The position numbers and the translations under genes are program-made. 63,833 nucleotides of DNA. It comes from an uncultured Alphaproteobacteria bacterium. GTDB taxonomy: Bacteria; Pseudomonadota; Alphaproteobacteria; RF32; CAG-239. Location of the stretch: positions 1 to 63,833 of the forward strand of contig CABQIK010000009.1 in assembly GCA_902464275.1 (NCBI GenBank). The letters run 5' to 3'. The first letter of the stretch is position 1, and the number at the start of each line of letters is the position of its first letter. Positions 23,993 to 32,890 of this stretch are shown here, piece by piece. Under the pieces are notes generated by a model that made no database searches, was not told the origin of the DNA, and saw only the letters and a program-made list of their open reading frames with translations.

Positions 23993-24661
23993 TTAGTAGT
24001 ACTTCCAAGCAACTGAATTAGTGCTGCCAGATCCATTGCATATTTCAACAGCTTTAGAAACAGTCATCGGAGTTCTATTGGCTAGAGTTGTAGCACCAGG
24101 TATGCTTACATTATCAGTTCCATCAGCGGTTGTGGTATAGATACCTGCAATTGCTGCACCAGCACCAGCTGTAGCAGCGGCAGTTGAGTTCGCACCAGCC
24201 GCAGCAATACCAATCAAACCGGAAGCCTGACCTGAACCCCAGTCACCGGTGGCAATGGTAACGCAAGCCTCAGATGTCAACCCACTGTAAACGATAACAA
24301 AAGCTTCATTATCGTCAGCTGCACGACCATCTGAAGCTGCAATATAGACTTGACCGTTGAAAGCGTTTTTAATTTCAGTAATCTCTCCACTTCCTGATTT
24401 AGGAGTATACATATCGTTCGGTACAACGCCGAATTTAATAGCTTGAGCGTTGGTCAAATCTTTGTAATTACCCTGTGAGGAGAACAAAGTACGGATGTTA
24501 GCAACAAGCATTGAAACCTGATCGGTAGTTTTGTTAATTTTGTATTTGTTCATAGCCTTTGAATAGCCGGCGATACCGCCAACCGACAAAACGCCGATAA
24601 TCGCCAATACGCCAAGCATTTCAACCATTGAACGGCCGTTTTCATTATATTTCATCATCAT
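23993..24661 (-). CDS. type IV (IVb-like) major pilin-like protein
   Basis: A 222-residue prepilin. The short leader ends in N-E-N-G and is followed by R-S-M-V-E-M-L-G-V-L-A-I-I-G, with Glu at +5 after the predicted prepilin-peptidase cut, then the long hydrophobic helix A-G-Y-S-K-A-M-N-K-Y. The globular part has a Cys (S-E-A-C-V-T-I-A-T-G-D-W) and another near the end (V-E-I-C-N-G-S), which would close the D-region loop of a type IV pilin. A low-complexity Ala-rich insert (about residues 155-175) is odd. The plan resembles PilS-type pilins of type IVb pili. No pilus ATPase, platform or peptidase gene is in the window. AAGGA precedes the ATG. Confidence 0.85.
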   Translation of the reverse strand: MMMKYNENGRSMVEMLGVLAIIGVLSVGGIAGYSKAMNKYKINKTTDQVSMLVANIRTLFSSQGNYKDLTNAQAIKFGVVPNDMYTPKSGSGEITEIKNAFNGQVYIAASDGRAADDNEAFVIVYSGLTSEACVTIATGDWGSGQASGLIGIAAAGANSTAAATAGAGAAIAGIYTTTADGTDNVSIPGATTLANRTPMTVSKAVEICNGSGSTNSVAWKYY

Positions 24662-24718
24662 AAAAATCCTTCATAATCTTAAGGTTACAAAAAAATCGCT
24701 GTTTTCAATGAAAAAAGC

Positions 24719-24794
24719 GACTGGAAGTAAACAACTATGACAACGAAATAGCGCGGTATATTGACCGCAAGGCTTATTTTACCGCCTTCCAGTC
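24719..24794 (-). promoter_or_regulatory. possible structured leader of the pilin mRNA
   Basis: GACTGGAAG (24719-24727) pairs perfectly with CTTCCAGTC (24786-24794), and inside lies a second hairpin GCGGT-ATATTG-ACCGC (24753-24768). It is in the roughly 440-bp gap before the pilin gene, 58 bp or more upstream of its start. A structured 5' leader is one reading; DNA-level dyads are another. The remaining gap to 25010 shows nothing I can name. Confidence 0.3.
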
Positions 24795-25010
24795 AATGAC
24801 CGGTTGGCATATAAAATTTAACGTCCCAACACCAAATTTCAAGACGCGTTATCATGGAATTGTTTAGTTCCGAATAGTCCATTTGACTATCTACCTTTCA
24901 GGATAAGTAAAACCTATGCAAAAGTCAAGTCAGATGGCGTTATATGTCTTTAGTTATAGAATAATTACCGCAAGATTAAAATTTGACTTTACGACAGATT
25001 AAACTATCCG

Positions 25011-25071
25011 GTTCATAGTTTTAAAAACTGCAAACTATGAACTTGACGATAACAAGATAAAGGTTTATAGT
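25011..25071 (+). promoter_or_regulatory. promoter and dyad upstream of the Fic gene
   Basis: TTGACG (25043-25048), a 17-bp spacer and TATAGT (25066-25071) make a good sigma70-type promoter. Directly upstream, GTTCATAGT (25011-25019) and ACTATGAAC (25034-25042) form a perfect 9-bp inverted repeat, and GTTTATAGTTTTAAAA over the -10 repeats the left arm with one change. The Fic protein carries a MerR-like DNA-binding tail, so autoregulation at these sites is plausible. Confidence 0.5.
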
Positions 25072-25107
25072 TTTAAAATATAAGAACCATGAATTTGCGA
25101 GGTAATA

Positions 25108-26046
25108 ATGCAGGAACTTATGCAAAAAATAGAAGAAAATAAGCAAAAATTGCAGAATTTGTTAAAAGACAAAGATAACCTGACTGAGCTTAACAAATGG
25201 CTTAAAACCGAATTGGCATATACTTCTAACGCCATTGAGGGTAACACCTTAACACGGAAGGAAACGGCTTTAGTTATTGAAGAAAAAATAACAACCGGCG
25301 CTAAGCCGATTAATGACTATTTAGAAGCCCTTAACCACGCCAAAGCTTTTGATTTTATTATCCAGAGCACTAACGAGCATGCGCGTATTGATGAAAATTA
25401 CGTTTTGCAAATTCATAAAATTATCTTATCTGGCATTAATGACACAAATGCCGGATTTTATCGTTCCGTCAGAGTCAGGATTGCAGGCTCACAAACGATA
25501 CTGCCTAATCCGCTAAAAGTGCCGGACTTAATGTACGAATTTGGCAAGTGGCTGGAATCTGAAAACGGCAATGCTGTATTTAAGGCAATAGAAGCGCACT
25601 ACAAATTGGTGAGTATTCATCCTTTTGTTGACGGCAACGGCAGAACTGCCAGATTGCTCTTAAACGCGATATTGCTTGAAAACGGATATTTACCGATTAT
25701 CATTCGCCCCATAGACCGAAAAAGATATTTAAAATCACTTGAAACATACCAAACACTCGGGAATAAAGAACCATATTATCATTTTATGCTCTCAGCTTTA
25801 AATCGTTCAATTAAAACCGCAATCGGGCTGCTTGATATAAATCAACCTGACGCCGGCAAAGATTTTATTACCATCGGAAAATTAGCAGAACTCGCAGGCG
25901 TGCCGATTTCTACGGCACGTTATTATATGAAAATCGGCAAACTACGGGCAGTTACGTTTACACCGTCAGGGTACGCTCTGTTTGAGGTAAAACAAGCGCA
26001 AGCACTTAAAAAACTCAGCCAAAAGAAGCAAGGCACAAAATCTTAA
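25108..26046 (+). CDS. Fic-family AMP transferase with MerR-like C-terminal domain
   Basis: A 312-residue protein. The Fic core has the complete motif H-P-F-V-D-G-N-G-R-T-A-R (catalytic His171). An N-terminal inhibitory helix carries S-N-A-I-E-G (S40, E44), the class II form in which Glu blocks ATP binding until displaced. Fic enzymes usually attach AMP to Ser, Thr or Tyr of target proteins. Residues about 250-305 form a MerR-like winged helix (I-G-K-L-A-E-L-A-G-V-P-I-S-T-A-R-Y-Y). A DNA-binding tail implies a transcriptional role, perhaps autoregulation through the dyad at 25011-25042. No separate antitoxin gene is adjacent, consistent with the in-cis inhibitory helix. Confidence 0.9.
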   Translation: MQELMQKIEENKQKLQNLLKDKDNLTELNKWLKTELAYTSNAIEGNTLTRKETALVIEEKITTGAKPINDYLEALNHAKAFDFIIQSTNEHARIDENYVLQIHKIILSGINDTNAGFYRSVRVRIAGSQTILPNPLKVPDLMYEFGKWLESENGNAVFKAIEAHYKLVSIHPFVDGNGRTARLLLNAILLENGYLPIIIRPIDRKRYLKSLETYQTLGNKEPYYHFMLSALNRSIKTAIGLLDINQPDAGKDFITIGKLAELAGVPISTARYYMKIGKLRAVTFTPSGYALFEVKQAQALKKLSQKKQGTKS

Positions 26047-26159
26047 ATAAATAATAATTAAAAGCCAAAATTCTTAACTTTTTGACAAAAAAGATTTGCG
26101 CTTTTATTTCTTTTGTGCTAACATTTTAATAAATAAGATAATTTTACGGGAGAAGCCCA

Positions 26160-29100
26160 ATGTCAAGATATCCGGTCAATCGTTCAAAAATGATGGAAAA
26201 CGCTGATTTTTTGGAGTTTTTAAAAACTGAATACAAAGGCGTTGACGCAGCTTCTTTACCCGATTATGAGCTTGAGGCTCTAATATACAAATTCAAAATT
26301 AAAAAAGACGACATTGACAAACAAGACGCTGAATTTTTGCAACAGCTTGAAAAGCAAAACTCAAAAAAGAAACGCGAAGAACTAGCCTCGGTTTATTACC
26401 CGAATATACGATATGACGCGATTGCGCCTTGGGATAAAGCTTTTGTGAATGTGGTGGAATGGCACACTGAAGATTTGCGGCTTTCAGCTGAAAACGTAAA
26501 ACAAAAATCAGGATTAACGCTCAAAAATGCCGCGCAAACCGATACCAACTCCACAGCTGTTGAAAATCGGCTGCGCAGCGACCATAATTTGCAAGAAGAC
26601 AACAAACTTGCCAAACTGCGTATGGAAGCTTTACTTGAGGTTAAAACCATTATTAAAGCCGAATTTGACAACAATATCGGCGGGTTTGAACCAACCGCAA
26701 AAATTGAAGAAAGCCGTAAAAGTTGGGAATTTTTGGAAAATTCGGAAGAAAATGTAAAAGATATCAAACAATATAAACAAGTTTTAGCAAATAAACTGTT
26801 AGACAACAATCAGGAACGAGTTTTAACGCCGGAGCTTGCCTGCGAAGCTCATGAAGTTTTGACGCAGCAAGTTAAAGACGAGCCTAAAAATACGGAAGCG
26901 CAAGCCAAACTTGCCAAAACCGTTAACGTTATGAATAATTTGGCTGATGACTTTATTCAAAAACGCGGATACTTTTTGTTAGACATCACCAATGTTGCCG
27001 ACGCTTATGACGGTTATAACCGTATGTTTAATCTGCGCCTAAAGCAACTTGACGAGCAAAAGAAAAAGCTTACCAAAGCCGCCAAAAAAGACGAGCAAAG
27101 CGCTCAACTTTTGCAAGTGGTTGAAAACAATATTAAGACTTATGAAAACTGCCTTAAAGATTTAGACACGCTGATGAAACCGTACGATGAGCGTTGGAAC
27201 ATTCCGGACGGCAAAAATCCATACAATTCCGCGGTTAAAATGAATGACCGCGCCCGACAATGCGTAAAAGTTTTGGATAATATTAAACCCGATAAGCAAA
27301 CTTTAGGGGCGGAAACCCTGCAAATGCTCTCTCGCTTTAAATTTAAGGGCACTGAGGGCAATCTGCCGCAATTTTATGACCCTAAAAATCCGGACACAAA
27401 ATCAGATACCTGGAGGGAGGGACTTGAAGTTATTCCGAACAGCCGGTTGGCAACCGTGTTGCAACTGGTTAAAAATGACATACTGATGACGGAATTAAAT
27501 GCTGATGATAAAATCAGCAAAGAAGAGTTAACGGAAAAGTTTAAAAACGGCATTGGTGAAAAGTTGTTTGCGATTTATAACTCGGAAGAAAAGATTGCCG
27601 GAATAGCTGAAAATCCGCGCAAGTTTGTTCAGCCGGAAAAAGAAAAATATTTAACCGAATTTATGAATAAGCTGAACAATCCGGAAGTTCCGCTTGCTAT
27701 TTCAGACACCGGCTATATTGCCGCTATGGAAGTTCAAGCCAACAATGCGGAAGTTTACTGCAACCGCGTAAGTAAAAAAATCGGCGCCAATAATTCAGAA
27801 TTTATCCGCGGGGTTATTACCGATCAAATGCAGCAAATTGACCGCCGCGCACCGCTACACAACGCCGCTAACAATGTTCGCAGGCAGTCATTGCGCCGCA
27901 ACTTGTTCGGAACAGCCTTAGGCGCCGGTTTGGCTTATACCGGAGCCCGCGTATTTACCAATATAGCGGCAACCGGCGGCGCATCGCTTGCCGTCAGCAC
28001 CACCGCCGCAACCATTACCGCGGTCGGGGTAGGAATCGGAGTTACGACTTTGCAATATATCGCTAAACGCAAAGAGGCCAAAGCGAACGGCGACCGCCAC
28101 TACAATTTGAAAAAATTTTTGAAAGATAAAAAGGTTTTGGCTGCTATCGGCGCAAGCACTTTAGGCGCCGCCGCCGTGGTATTTGCCAAAGTAAATGCTC
28201 CTGAAACATTGGTGGCCGGCGCGGCAATCGGCTCGTTCGGGTTAGGCGTCGGACTTAGATTTGCGCAACCGTATAAAGACATGCGCTTAAAAGGACACAG
28301 CCGCCTTTCGGCTTTGGCGATGGGTGCTTGTTCCGCCGCCGCAACTTTGGGCGCCGGAATGTTGGGACGTACGCACGCTCTTAACAACATCAGCCCGACC
28401 GAACGCTTAGTTCCGGACGGACAAAAGCCTGAAATCACCCATAGCAAGAGTTATGATGACGCCATTAATGCCAAAGCGGAAACATGGAACAACAGCGACG
28501 GCATTCATCACGGCGCCCGTTACACACCTGACGGGTTACAGCCGTCCGAATCGCTTTATCATAAGTCAGGCAACTATGATACCATTTTGAAAAACGTGCA
28601 AGATTCTATGACCGATTGGGAGCCGGACGCCGCCAAAACCAACTTGGCAAAACTTGAAAACGCCGTACGTTTAGGCTCACCCGACACATTAGTGAAAGAC
28701 GGCTCCGGTCGCACGCTTGGCGATGTTATGGGATATGTAAACCCTGATACCGGAAACCGCACAACATACAGTGATGTTATGCAGCACCTTTTAAACAACC
28801 CGTCAGCACCGCTTAATAAAGACGAAGCGCAGGTTATGGAACAGGTTGCGTTGCATATCGGCGCCGGAAACGGCAACAAAATGGGGCATTTAATTCCTGA
28901 TGTCGGCATTCGCTCGGAAGATTTATATTCATACGACACAACCCGTCCTCACGGAATTATTGATAAAGTTCATGTTGTGATGGTAGATGTTTATAAAACC
29001 GTTTATGATTACGCCACCGCCTTATGCGGAATTGTGGGTTGGGCGCATCGTGACGGCGGCGCTAAAAATCGTTTTCGCCCCGGAGCTAAGGCTGACAGAG

Positions 29101-29660
29101 TAGTTATAAAACAAAAGCCTACGAAAAAGCCGGTAAATATTGTTCACGATGAGCCGAAACCGGTATTGGTTGTTGCGCCGATTAAAAAACCTGAACCTCC
29201 GGTAAATAAGCCGGAACCGCAAGAGGAAAAGCCCGTAGTGTTTATTGCGCCGATTAAAAAACCTGAACCTCCGGTAAATAAGCCGGAACCGCAAGACACC
29301 CCGCAGCCGCAAGAGGTTAAGCCACTGCAAAAAGAAGGGAAGCAGGTCAGAAGGCATTATCCGTTGCCGGACGATTTGAGTTCAGTTAACAAACATATTC
29401 AAAAAGCGATAGACATGGTGCGTTCTGAACAATATGAAAGCTTTGAGGCTATGCAGGCGGATAAAGAAAACTTTGGCAAGCTGCCAAAATATGCCAAAGA
29501 TACAGCCAGAATATTGTTTGCCTCATCGCACAACGGCACCGAATGGGATACTGAAAAGAAAAAAGCGGAATTTGCCAAGCAGATTGTGCGAAAAGCCGAG
29601 GGTTCTGCCAAGGCCGGATTAAACAAACTTTCAGTTTATAAAGACATTAAACACCGTTAA
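26160..29660 (+). CDS. 1166-residue protein with central hydrophobic hairpins, unknown
   Basis: A large protein I do not recognise. Residues 1-560 are hydrophilic, helical and rich in Lys/Glu, with likely coiled coils (for example Q-L-D-E-Q-K-K-K-L-T-K-A-A-K). Residues about 575-740 hold four to six Ala/Gly-rich hydrophobic segments (L-F-G-T-A-L-G-A-G-L-A-Y; V-L-A-A-I-G-A-S-T-L-G-A-A), like membrane hairpins. Residues 740-985 look globular. A Pro/Lys-rich stretch follows with two near-identical copies of A-P-I-K-K-P-E-P-P-V-N-K-P-E-P-Q, and a short C-terminal domain (about 1080-1166). There is no N-terminal signal. Size, membrane hairpins and Pro-rich linker would suit a secreted effector or a cytoplasmic membrane-remodelling protein, but that is speculation. 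GGGAGAAG precedes the start; a terminator follows. Confidence 0.8.
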   Translation: MSRYPVNRSKMMENADFLEFLKTEYKGVDAASLPDYELEALIYKFKIKKDDIDKQDAEFLQQLEKQNSKKKREELASVYYPNIRYDAIAPWDKAFVNVVEWHTEDLRLSAENVKQKSGLTLKNAAQTDTNSTAVENRLRSDHNLQEDNKLAKLRMEALLEVKTIIKAEFDNNIGGFEPTAKIEESRKSWEFLENSEENVKDIKQYKQVLANKLLDNNQERVLTPELACEAHEVLTQQVKDEPKNTEAQAKLAKTVNVMNNLADDFIQKRGYFLLDITNVADAYDGYNRMFNLRLKQLDEQKKKLTKAAKKDEQSAQLLQVVENNIKTYENCLKDLDTLMKPYDERWNIPDGKNPYNSAVKMNDRARQCVKVLDNIKPDKQTLGAETLQMLSRFKFKGTEGNLPQFYDPKNPDTKSDTWREGLEVIPNSRLATVLQLVKNDILMTELNADDKISKEELTEKFKNGIGEKLFAIYNSEEKIAGIAENPRKFVQPEKEKYLTEFMNKLNNPEVPLAISDTGYIAAMEVQANNAEVYCNRVSKKIGANNSEFIRGVITDQMQQIDRRAPLHNAANNVRRQSLRRNLFGTALGAGLAYTGARVFTNIAATGGASLAVSTTAATITAVGVGIGVTTLQYIAKRKEAKANGDRHYNLKKFLKDKKVLAAIGASTLGAAAVVFAKVNAPETLVAGAAIGSFGLGVGLRFAQPYKDMRLKGHSRLSALAMGACSAAATLGAGMLGRTHALNNISPTERLVPDGQKPEITHSKSYDDAINAKAETWNNSDGIHHGARYTPDGLQPSESLYHKSGNYDTILKNVQDSMTDWEPDAAKTNLAKLENAVRLGSPDTLVKDGSGRTLGDVMGYVNPDTGNRTTYSDVMQHLLNNPSAPLNKDEAQVMEQVALHIGAGNGNKMGHLIPDVGIRSEDLYSYDTTRPHGIIDKVHVVMVDVYKTVYDYATALCGIVGWAHRDGGAKNRFRPGAKADRVVIKQKPTKKPVNIVHDEPKPVLVVAPIKKPEPPVNKPEPQEEKPVVFIAPIKKPEPPVNKPEPQDTPQPQEVKPLQKEGKQVRRHYPLPDDLSSVNKHIQKAIDMVRSEQYESFEAMQADKENFGKLPKYAKDTARILFASSHNGTEWDTEKKKAEFAKQIVRKAEGSAKAGLNKLSVYKDIKHR

Positions 29661-29664
29661 TGTT

Positions 29665-29700
29665 AAACCCCCTGAAACTTTGCTTTTCAGGGGGTTTTAT
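29665..29700. terminator. terminator between convergent genes
   Basis: AAACCCCCTGAAA and TTTTCAGGGGGTTTT form a strong hairpin with T-run directly after the 1166-codon gene and directly before the end of the convergent DUF378 gene. Confidence 0.85.
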
Positions 29701-29910
29701 TTATTTTTGAGCGGGTTTATTTTCAGGCAAAAGCTCGGCATAAATAAGCCAAATTGCTGAAAGTCCGACCAAAATATAAACTATGCGGCTAAATAAACTT
29801 AACGGACCGAATATAGCAGCCACCAAATCAAATTCAAACAAGCCGACCAAGCCCCAATTAAGACCGCCGATAATCAACAGCCACAGAGCTATTTTGTCAA
29901 CAACTCCCAT
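29701..29910 (-). CDS. DUF378-family small membrane protein
   Basis: A 69-residue protein with two membrane helices. The sequence L-L-I-I-G-G-L-N-W-G-L-V-G-L-F-E-F-D-L-V-A and the later helix R-I-V-Y-I-L-V-G-L-S-A-I-W are the hallmark of the DUF378 (YuzA-like) family. Function is unknown. I chose the ATG at 29910 because GGAGG lies 5 bp upstream and the family starts there. It is divergent from the methyltransferase-like gene. Confidence 0.85.
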   Translation of the reverse strand: MGVVDKIALWLLIIGGLNWGLVGLFEFDLVAAIFGPLSLFSRIVYILVGLSAIWLIYAELLPENKPAQK

Positions 29911-29989
29911 TACAACCTCCAAAAAAAATGTTTTTACTTTTTGCAAATATGATATATGTTGCTGATACAGGTTTTCAACGGAGGGGATA

Positions 29990-30688
29990 TTGCCAAGCGA
30001 AAAATTTTTAAAATTTATTGAAATGTGGGAAAAAGACTTTGCCATTGCCCGCACCATAGATGAAAAAGTTTGCATTGACCGCGACGGCAACCCGATTCCG
30101 TGGTACACTTATCCCGCCATTGAATATTTATCGCAATTTGATTATCGCGATAAAAAAATTTTTGAATTCGGGTGCGGATATTCATCACTCTTTTGGGCAA
30201 AACAAGCCAAACAGGTAATCAGCATTGAAGATAATCAGCAGTGGTTTGAAAAATGGCAGCAAGAATTTTCAGAGCCGAACTTAGATATAAGATGGCGCGA
30301 TGAAGGCGAAATTTATGAAAACGCCATTTTTGAAAATAATGAAAAATATGATGTGATTGTGGTTGACGGCAAACGCCGCGCCGAATGCGCAAACGCGGCA
30401 TTAAAAGCTTTAAATGACGGCGGAATCATTATTTTGGACGACAGCGACAGAGTAAATACCAGCGAGGAATATAAAAAAGCAATCAGCATATTAAAGCAAG
30501 CCGGCTTGTTGCAGGTTGACTTTTACGGATTTTGCCCGATGAATGTTTACACTAAATCCACCTCGGTATTTTTCAGCCGCAATTTTAATTTTGCCGGAAA
30601 ATATGATGTGCAGCCGGTCAACGGATTAGGCAATTTGTGGTCAATGAGCCGCAAAGACCGCAAAGCTTTATACAAACTGCAAAAATAA
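29990..30688 (+). CDS. class I SAM-dependent methyltransferase-like protein
   Basis: A 232-residue cytoplasmic protein. Motif I of the Rossmann methyltransferase fold is present as K-K-I-F-E-F-G-C-G-Y-S-S (about 55-67), followed by an acidic second strand (V-I-S-I-E-D) that would hold the ribose, then Y-D-V-I-V-V-D-G-K and I-I-I-L-D-D-S-D for strands 4 and 5. The substrate cannot be inferred. The TTG at 29990 follows GGAGGGG closely (29980-29986); an internal ATG at 30023 (M-W-E-K-D-F) is a less likely start because the upstream part looks like protein-coding sequence of the same fold. Confidence 0.75.
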   Translation: MPSEKFLKFIEMWEKDFAIARTIDEKVCIDRDGNPIPWYTYPAIEYLSQFDYRDKKIFEFGCGYSSLFWAKQAKQVISIEDNQQWFEKWQQEFSEPNLDIRWRDEGEIYENAIFENNEKYDVIVVDGKRRAECANAALKALNDGGIIILDDSDRVNTSEEYKKAISILKQAGLLQVDFYGFCPMNVYTKSTSVFFSRNFNFAGKYDVQPVNGLGNLWSMSRKDRKALYKLQK

Positions 30689-30704
30689 AATTAATTATGC
30701 AAAA

Positions 30705-30729
30705 CCGCCTGCGGTGTTTTCGCAGGTGG
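30705..30729. terminator. hairpin between convergent genes
   Basis: CCGCCTGCG and CGCAGGTGG pair around GTGTTTT just past the methyltransferase-like gene and just before the end of the convergent secreted-protein gene. There is a T-rich but broken run on either side, so termination strength is uncertain. Confidence 0.5.
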
Positions 30730-30736
30730 CTATACT

Positions 30737-31288
30737 TTATTTTTTATCATCGGGTAATTTGGCGGGGATGTATTTGTCCCAACCACGCGCTTTTAGCTCC
30801 GAAAGGCAATAAACATAAAAATTATTCCCGTTTGAATCAAGCCAGTTATATTCCTCTTCATCATCACAATTAGCAACTTTACTGCTCATAGGTGCTGCAT
30901 GATTCATAGAGGCAATAACTCCATATTCTATATCAAAACTGCACCACCATACTCTACATATCTGTTCTATAGGATGCTTATACATCTCTTTATATCTGGC
31001 AAAAAACATTTCATAAAATGTTGTTTTTAAAAAATTCTTATCTGCATGATGACACTTTAAAAAAATTGCTTTATCATCTTCAGTGATATATGAACATTCT
31101 TCATCATAACCGGTCGTTAAATCTTTAATGTAAGTTGGGGTGATTCTGGAATCACGGGAAAAATTGTAATTATTTGCATAAATGATATCATTAAATATCG
31201 GATTTTTAAACTTTTTAGGCGCCTCTTCACTTTCGGCTCTAACCGGCATCGCAATTACCAACAAAATCAGCAGTAAATATTTTTGCAT
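30737..31288 (-). CDS. small exported protein, unknown
   Basis: A 183-residue protein with a clear signal peptide (M-Q-K-Y-L-L-L-I-L-L-V-I-A-M-P-V-R-A, cleavage after A18). The mature part has six Cys residues in spaced positions (E-C-S, K-C-H-H, I-C-R, W-C-S, N-C-D, Y-C-L), so it is probably periplasmic or secreted with disulfides. No family recognised. AGGAGG upstream supports the start. It is A/T-rich and lies next to the lysozyme-like gene on the same strand with a 94-bp gap. Confidence 0.75.
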   Translation of the reverse strand: MQKYLLLILLVIAMPVRAESEEAPKKFKNPIFNDIIYANNYNFSRDSRITPTYIKDLTTGYDEECSYITEDDKAIFLKCHHADKNFLKTTFYEMFFARYKEMYKHPIEQICRVWWCSFDIEYGVIASMNHAAPMSSKVANCDDEEEYNWLDSNGNNFYVYCLSELKARGWDKYIPAKLPDDKK

Positions 31289-31382
31289 CGTTTCCTCCTT
31301 TATATTATATCTGATTATTCTCTACATTTAATATAAATGCAACACTTAAAATATTCACTGCTGATTTTTATCGGCTTATGCT

Positions 31383-32819
31383 TTACAAGTCAGAATACGC
31401 ATCTAAAAGATAATCATATATTTTTTGATTACGTTTATCATTAACCTGGCGGCGATGACAAGCCTTTGCCATAGCTTTAACATCTCGTGCCTTTACTGCT
31501 TTAGCAAAGTCACTCCAGCATTTTTTATCTGTACATTCTTCTATAATAAAGTTTGAACCCATATTATATTGCATGTCGGCTAAAGCAACCTTGCCTTTGG
31601 TACCCAATGTATCAAAAAATCCAGGCGCTATTTCTTCTATTTTATTATAGATTGTTGGCAACACCTTGGTTCTGATATAATGTTTTGCCGCAGCTTCCAA
31701 CTCCTGCTCATTAAATATCTGCGGATATTCTCCATACATTTCAAAATATTTCTTTCTTTGATTTTTAGCAGACGGAACATGCCATGTGTCATCTGCATAT
31801 TGAAAGCTATTGCAAAACTCCCTTTGCCTATCCCAAAGGGCATCTTTTTGTTCTTGCGTCAAAGCCGGATTAGATTCAGTAATTTCACCAGGGTATGAAA
31901 TTATTGTATAAGGATATAAATCGCTTTTTCTACTTTGTAGTAATCCGGTTCCTACTGTTGGGTTACCTAATGAATCGCAATACAAAAAATTTTCATAACC
32001 TTCAATATCTGCATCTTTCAAATGCTTATAAATTTTATCCACCAAATCCTCACTAAACTCTGGCTGTGCCGGTGCCTGTTGTGCCCACGCCATCGGGGTT
32101 TGGGAGGTATAGGTGGAATACGCCGTTTCCGTTTGCGGGTACTGTGGCATTGGAGCCATCTGTTGGAATTGTGGATTCAGTACTGTTTGTTGGAACTGAG
32201 GAGCCGGTGCAGGCGCAAACTGTGGCATCTGAGGCTGTTCAGGTTCCGGGGCTTTCGGGAATGTCGGCATTTTGGGGAGTTTCGGCATTTGGAATCCCGT
32301 GCCAAACAACGACTTTTGTTTGTTCTCGTTAATGCCAAAACCGGTGACCATATCCGAATGCTTTAAATCCATGCCTTTACTGAAATTCGGCAGTTGGCTT
32401 TGCTTCAAACCGCCGGTGGTGCCAAAATTGTTGGTGTTATTAAGCCCGAAAGCGCTCTTCTGCGGCTTGTACGGCTCAAAGCCTGAACTCGTATTCAGCG
32501 GTTTAGGCTGCACCGGTTGCAACGGATTTTGCTGTACCGGCTGTACCGTCTGCTCCGGTTCTTCCGGCTTTGGATTTAAGTATTCTCCCCATTCCGGCTT
32601 TCTCTTGTTAATTACATCGCTTAAATGATCTAACAATTCATCGCCCATTTTGGGGTTGTCGTAAATTGAACGCACCAGCGAGCGAATTTCGCTCTCCGGT
32701 AATTTGTAAACCTCCGGGAACAAGCGCTTCAAAACTTGGTAGTTATATGAAAACTTTCGCGTCATTTTTTCGTCGTGCTCATTCTCAAAGGTTTCTCTTG
32801 TGAGGTAAGAACTATACAT
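31383..32819 (-). CDS. T4-lysozyme-type (GH24-like) muramidase with Pro/Gln-rich N-terminus
   Basis: A 478-residue protein. The C-terminal 215 residues carry the GH24 signature: Glu273, Asp282 and Thr288 in E-G-Y-E-N-F-L-Y-C-D-S-L-G-N-P-T have the same spacing (8 and 5 residues between) as Glu11, Asp20 and Thr26 of phage T4 lysozyme, and a later A-D-M-Q-Y-N-M-G-S-N helix fits the fold. Such enzymes cleave the glycan strand between MurNAc and GlcNAc. Residues 1-80 are a helical domain and about 80-255 is Pro/Gln/Met-rich and disordered. No signal peptide is present, so export would need a holin or a dedicated secretion system. No phage genes adjoin it. AAGGAG sits 8 bp before the ATG. Confidence 0.8.
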   Translation of the reverse strand: MYSSYLTRETFENEHDEKMTRKFSYNYQVLKRLFPEVYKLPESEIRSLVRSIYDNPKMGDELLDHLSDVINKRKPEWGEYLNPKPEEPEQTVQPVQQNPLQPVQPKPLNTSSGFEPYKPQKSAFGLNNTNNFGTTGGLKQSQLPNFSKGMDLKHSDMVTGFGINENKQKSLFGTGFQMPKLPKMPTFPKAPEPEQPQMPQFAPAPAPQFQQTVLNPQFQQMAPMPQYPQTETAYSTYTSQTPMAWAQQAPAQPEFSEDLVDKIYKHLKDADIEGYENFLYCDSLGNPTVGTGLLQSRKSDLYPYTIISYPGEITESNPALTQEQKDALWDRQREFCNSFQYADDTWHVPSAKNQRKKYFEMYGEYPQIFNEQELEAAAKHYIRTKVLPTIYNKIEEIAPGFFDTLGTKGKVALADMQYNMGSNFIIEECTDKKCWSDFAKAVKARDVKAMAKACHRRQVNDKRNQKIYDYLLDAYSDL

Positions 32820-32855
32820 CTTACGTTCTCCTTGTAAAATTAAGTTAAAAAAATA

Positions 32856-32877
32856 GCTCCGTGTTTACACACAGAGC
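32856..32877 (-). terminator. terminator-like hairpin 2 in the lysozyme-gene leader
   Basis: On the minus strand GCTCTGTGT-GTAA-ACACGGAGC forms a 9-bp stem (one G-U pair) followed by TATTTTTTT. It lies 37 bp before the lysozyme start codon, so it would stop transcription before the gene unless relieved. Confidence 0.55.
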
Positions 32878-32890
32878 CGGTTAAAAAAAA

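Noticed and set aside
25108..26046. Fic gene as a FicTA toxin-antitoxin pair
   Set aside because: The inhibitory helix is within the same protein and no small antitoxin gene precedes it.
31383..32819. Lysozyme gene as evidence of a prophage
   Set aside because: No holin, structural or integrase genes are nearby, and the long N-terminal domain is unlike phage endolysins.
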